Assembly: GCA_964228975.1 (NCBI GenBank)
Contig: CAXRCC010000035.1
Span: 1 to 15,441 of the forward strand
Direction of reading: 5' to 3'
Origin: Paraneptunicella sp964228975
GTDB lineage: Bacteria > Pseudomonadota > Gammaproteobacteria > Enterobacterales > Alteromonadaceae
Length of the DNA stretch: 15,441 nucleotides
This document shows, piece after piece, positions 13,845-15,441 of the stretch. The position numbers and the translations under genes were made by a program. Within the stretch, counting starts at the first letter, position 1. Each line of letters begins with the position of its first letter. The notes below the pieces were generated by a model. That model saw only the letters and a program-made list of their open reading frames with translations. It was not told the DNA's origin and ran no database searches.

Positions 13845-13918
13845 GTATTTTTAACTTATTGATACACTGCCAAGTTTGCTTCGCCCCAGCATAATACGCT
13901 GAGGCTACAAATGTCGAT

Positions 13919-15441
13919 TTAGCTCAACTTACCGTGGCACTGCTTATATTTCTTGCCTGAGCCGCACGGACAAGGCTCGTTACGACCCACTTTAGGATAT
14001 TGATCCGCAGGCTTTTGTTCGTCCGCTGTATTATCCGTTACTGATGCATGTTGGAAGTTCATAGGCGTTTGTTCAGCTGCCTGACGACGCTTTTCTTCAA
14101 CTGCTTCTACATCTGACTCGGCACGCACTTGGACTTTGCTGAGAATCGTAATAACGTCCGTTTTGAGGGTTTCTAACATTTCAGAGAACAGCTCAAACGA
14201 CTCACGCTTATATTCTTGCTTAGGATTCTTCTGGGCATAGCCTCGCAAGTGAATACCTTGACGCAAGTGGTCCATCGCCGCTAAGTGCTCCTTCCAATGA
14301 CTGTCAAGGCTTTGAAGCATAATGGCTTTTTCGAAGTGACGAAGTACTTCTTCACCCACTTGCTCTTCCTTATCCGCATAAGATTTAGAAAGCTCATCAT
14401 GAATTCGCTCACGCAACTTTTCTTCATACAACTTATCGTCGTCTTCAAGCCATTTTTGAATCGTTAAATCAAGAGAGAACTCAGATTTTAAACGCTCTTC
14501 AAGCTCAGGCACATTCCACATTTCCTCAAGCGATTCACGAGGAATGTATTGGTCAATCACCTCTTCCATTACATCGTGACGAATGGCTTCCACTGTTTCT
14601 TTAATGTCACCTTCATCAAGTAATTCATTACGCTGTTCGTAAATAACTTTACGCTGATCGTTGGCAACATCATCAAACTCAAGCAATTGCTTACGAATAT
14701 CGAAGTTGCGGCCTTCCACCTTGCGTTGCGCATTTTCAATCGCCTTAGTTACCCAAGGGTGCTCAATTGCTTCTCCGCGCTCCATACCTAAGCGCTTCAT
14801 CATGCCCGCCATTCTTTCAGAGGCAAAAATACGCATTAAAGGATCTTCTAACGATAAATAGAATCGAGATGAACCTGGGTCACCTTGTCGACCAGAGCGA
14901 CCACGTAGCTGGTTGTCGATACGGCGAGACTCGTGACGCTCTGTACCGATAATATGAAGACCACCTGCGTCGAGCACTTCTGTATGACGAGCTTTCCACG
15001 CTTCTTTGATCTTGGCAATCTTTTCATCACTTGGCTCATTTAACGCCGCGATTTCTGCTTGCCAGCTGCCGCCTAATACGATGTCGGTACCACGACCCGC
15101 CATATTAGTTGCAATGGTTACTGCACCCGGCTTACCTGCTTGAGCAACAATCTCAGCTTCTTGTGCGTGGAACTTCGCGTTCAGCACTTTATGTGGGATT
15201 TTCTGCTTTTTCAGAATACTCGAAAGTAGCTCGGAGTTTTCGATAGAAGCAGTACCAACCAAGGTTGGCTGTCCTGCTTTTACGCGCTCGTTAATATCTT
15301 CGATAATGGCTTCGTATTTTTCTTCCGCGGTAAGGAAGATAAGGTCCGACATATCGTTTCTGACCATAGGCTTGTTCGTTGGAACAACCACGGTATCTAA
15401 CCCATAAATATGATTAAACTCGAACGCTTCGGTATCGGCAG
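13919..15441 (-). CDS. secA: Preprotein translocase ATPase SecA (C-terminal part, cut by window edge)
   Basis: The frame is open from the right edge to a TAA at 13919, giving about the last 506 residues of SecA, the ATPase motor that pushes preproteins through SecYEG at the inner membrane. The part present starts just before LDTVVVPTNKPMVRND. It contains the second nucleotide-binding fold with TNMAGRGTDIVLGGSWQAE and GTERHESRRIDNQLRGRSGRQGD, then the helical scaffold and wing (RKQLLEFDDVANDQRK, HFEKAIMLQSLDSHWKEHLAAMDHLRQG). It ends with the SEC-C zinc motif CPCGSGKKYKQCH, the SecB/lipid-binding tail. Similarity to E. coli SecA is close throughout. The 5' end and any upstream regulation lie outside the window. 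Confidence 0.98.
   Translation of the reverse strand, partial: ADTEAFEFNHIYGLDTVVVPTNKPMVRNDMSDLIFLTAEEKYEAIIEDINERVKAGQPTLVGTASIENSELLSSILKKQKIPHKVLNAKFHAQEAEIVAQAGKPGAVTIATNMAGRGTDIVLGGSWQAEIAALNEPSDEKIAKIKEAWKARHTEVLDAGGLHIIGTERHESRRIDNQLRGRSGRQGDPGSSRFYLSLEDPLMRIFASERMAGMMKRLGMERGEAIEHPWVTKAIENAQRKVEGRNFDIRKQLLEFDDVANDQRKVIYEQRNELLDEGDIKETVEAIRHDVMEEVIDQYIPRESLEEMWNVPELEERLKSEFSLDLTIQKWLEDDDKLYEEKLRERIHDELSKSYADKEEQVGEEVLRHFEKAIMLQSLDSHWKEHLAAMDHLRQGIHLRGYAQKNPKQEYKRESFELFSEMLETLKTDVITILSKVQVRAESDVEAVEEKRRQAAEQTPMNFQHASVTDNTADEQKPADQYPKVGRNEPCPCGSGKKYKQCHGKLS

Overview
The window reads as a chromosomal housekeeping segment of a gammaproteobacterium. The best fit is a marine Alteromonadales-type organism, judged from protein similarity and gene order; I cannot name a species. 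Its backbone follows the well-known gammaproteobacterial order secA-mutT-yacG-zapD-coaE-(pilD pilC pilB pilA)-nadC-ampD-ampE-pdhR-aceE-aceF. Both window edges cut genes: aceF on the left and secA on the right. I see no insertion sequence, prophage, CRISPR array, rRNA or tRNA.

Left part (1-4740), all on the minus strand: pdhR, aceE and aceF form the pyruvate dehydrogenase operon. PdhR is the GntR-type pyruvate sensor, AceE is E1 and AceF is E2 with two lipoyl domains visible. Upstream of pdhR there is a convincing promoter. A perfect PdhR-type operator (AATTGGTAAGACCAATT core) lies at its predicted start site, so the operon should repress itself and be relieved by pyruvate.

Middle (4740-7743): ampE and ampD overlap on the minus strand and act in peptidoglycan recycling. 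Divergent from them on the plus strand are a membrane-anchored retropepsin-like aspartic protease gene and nadC (NAD synthesis), followed by a hairpin.

Type IV pilus block (7744-10762), plus strand: pilA (major-pilin-like) has its own promoter, a long structured leader and a terminator. It is followed directly by pilC and pilD. The assembly ATPase gene pilB, which normally sits between pilA and pilC, is not there. coaE, zapD and yacG follow on the same strand (CoA synthesis, FtsZ bundling, gyrase inhibition).

Right part (12550-15441), minus strand: the end of secA, a strong terminator, mutT, and two overlapping genes for small multi-pass membrane proteins that I do not recognise. These two proteins appear to resemble each other in their C-terminal halves. 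They are the best candidate in the window for something undescribed. They sit convergent to yacG with only 13 bases between.
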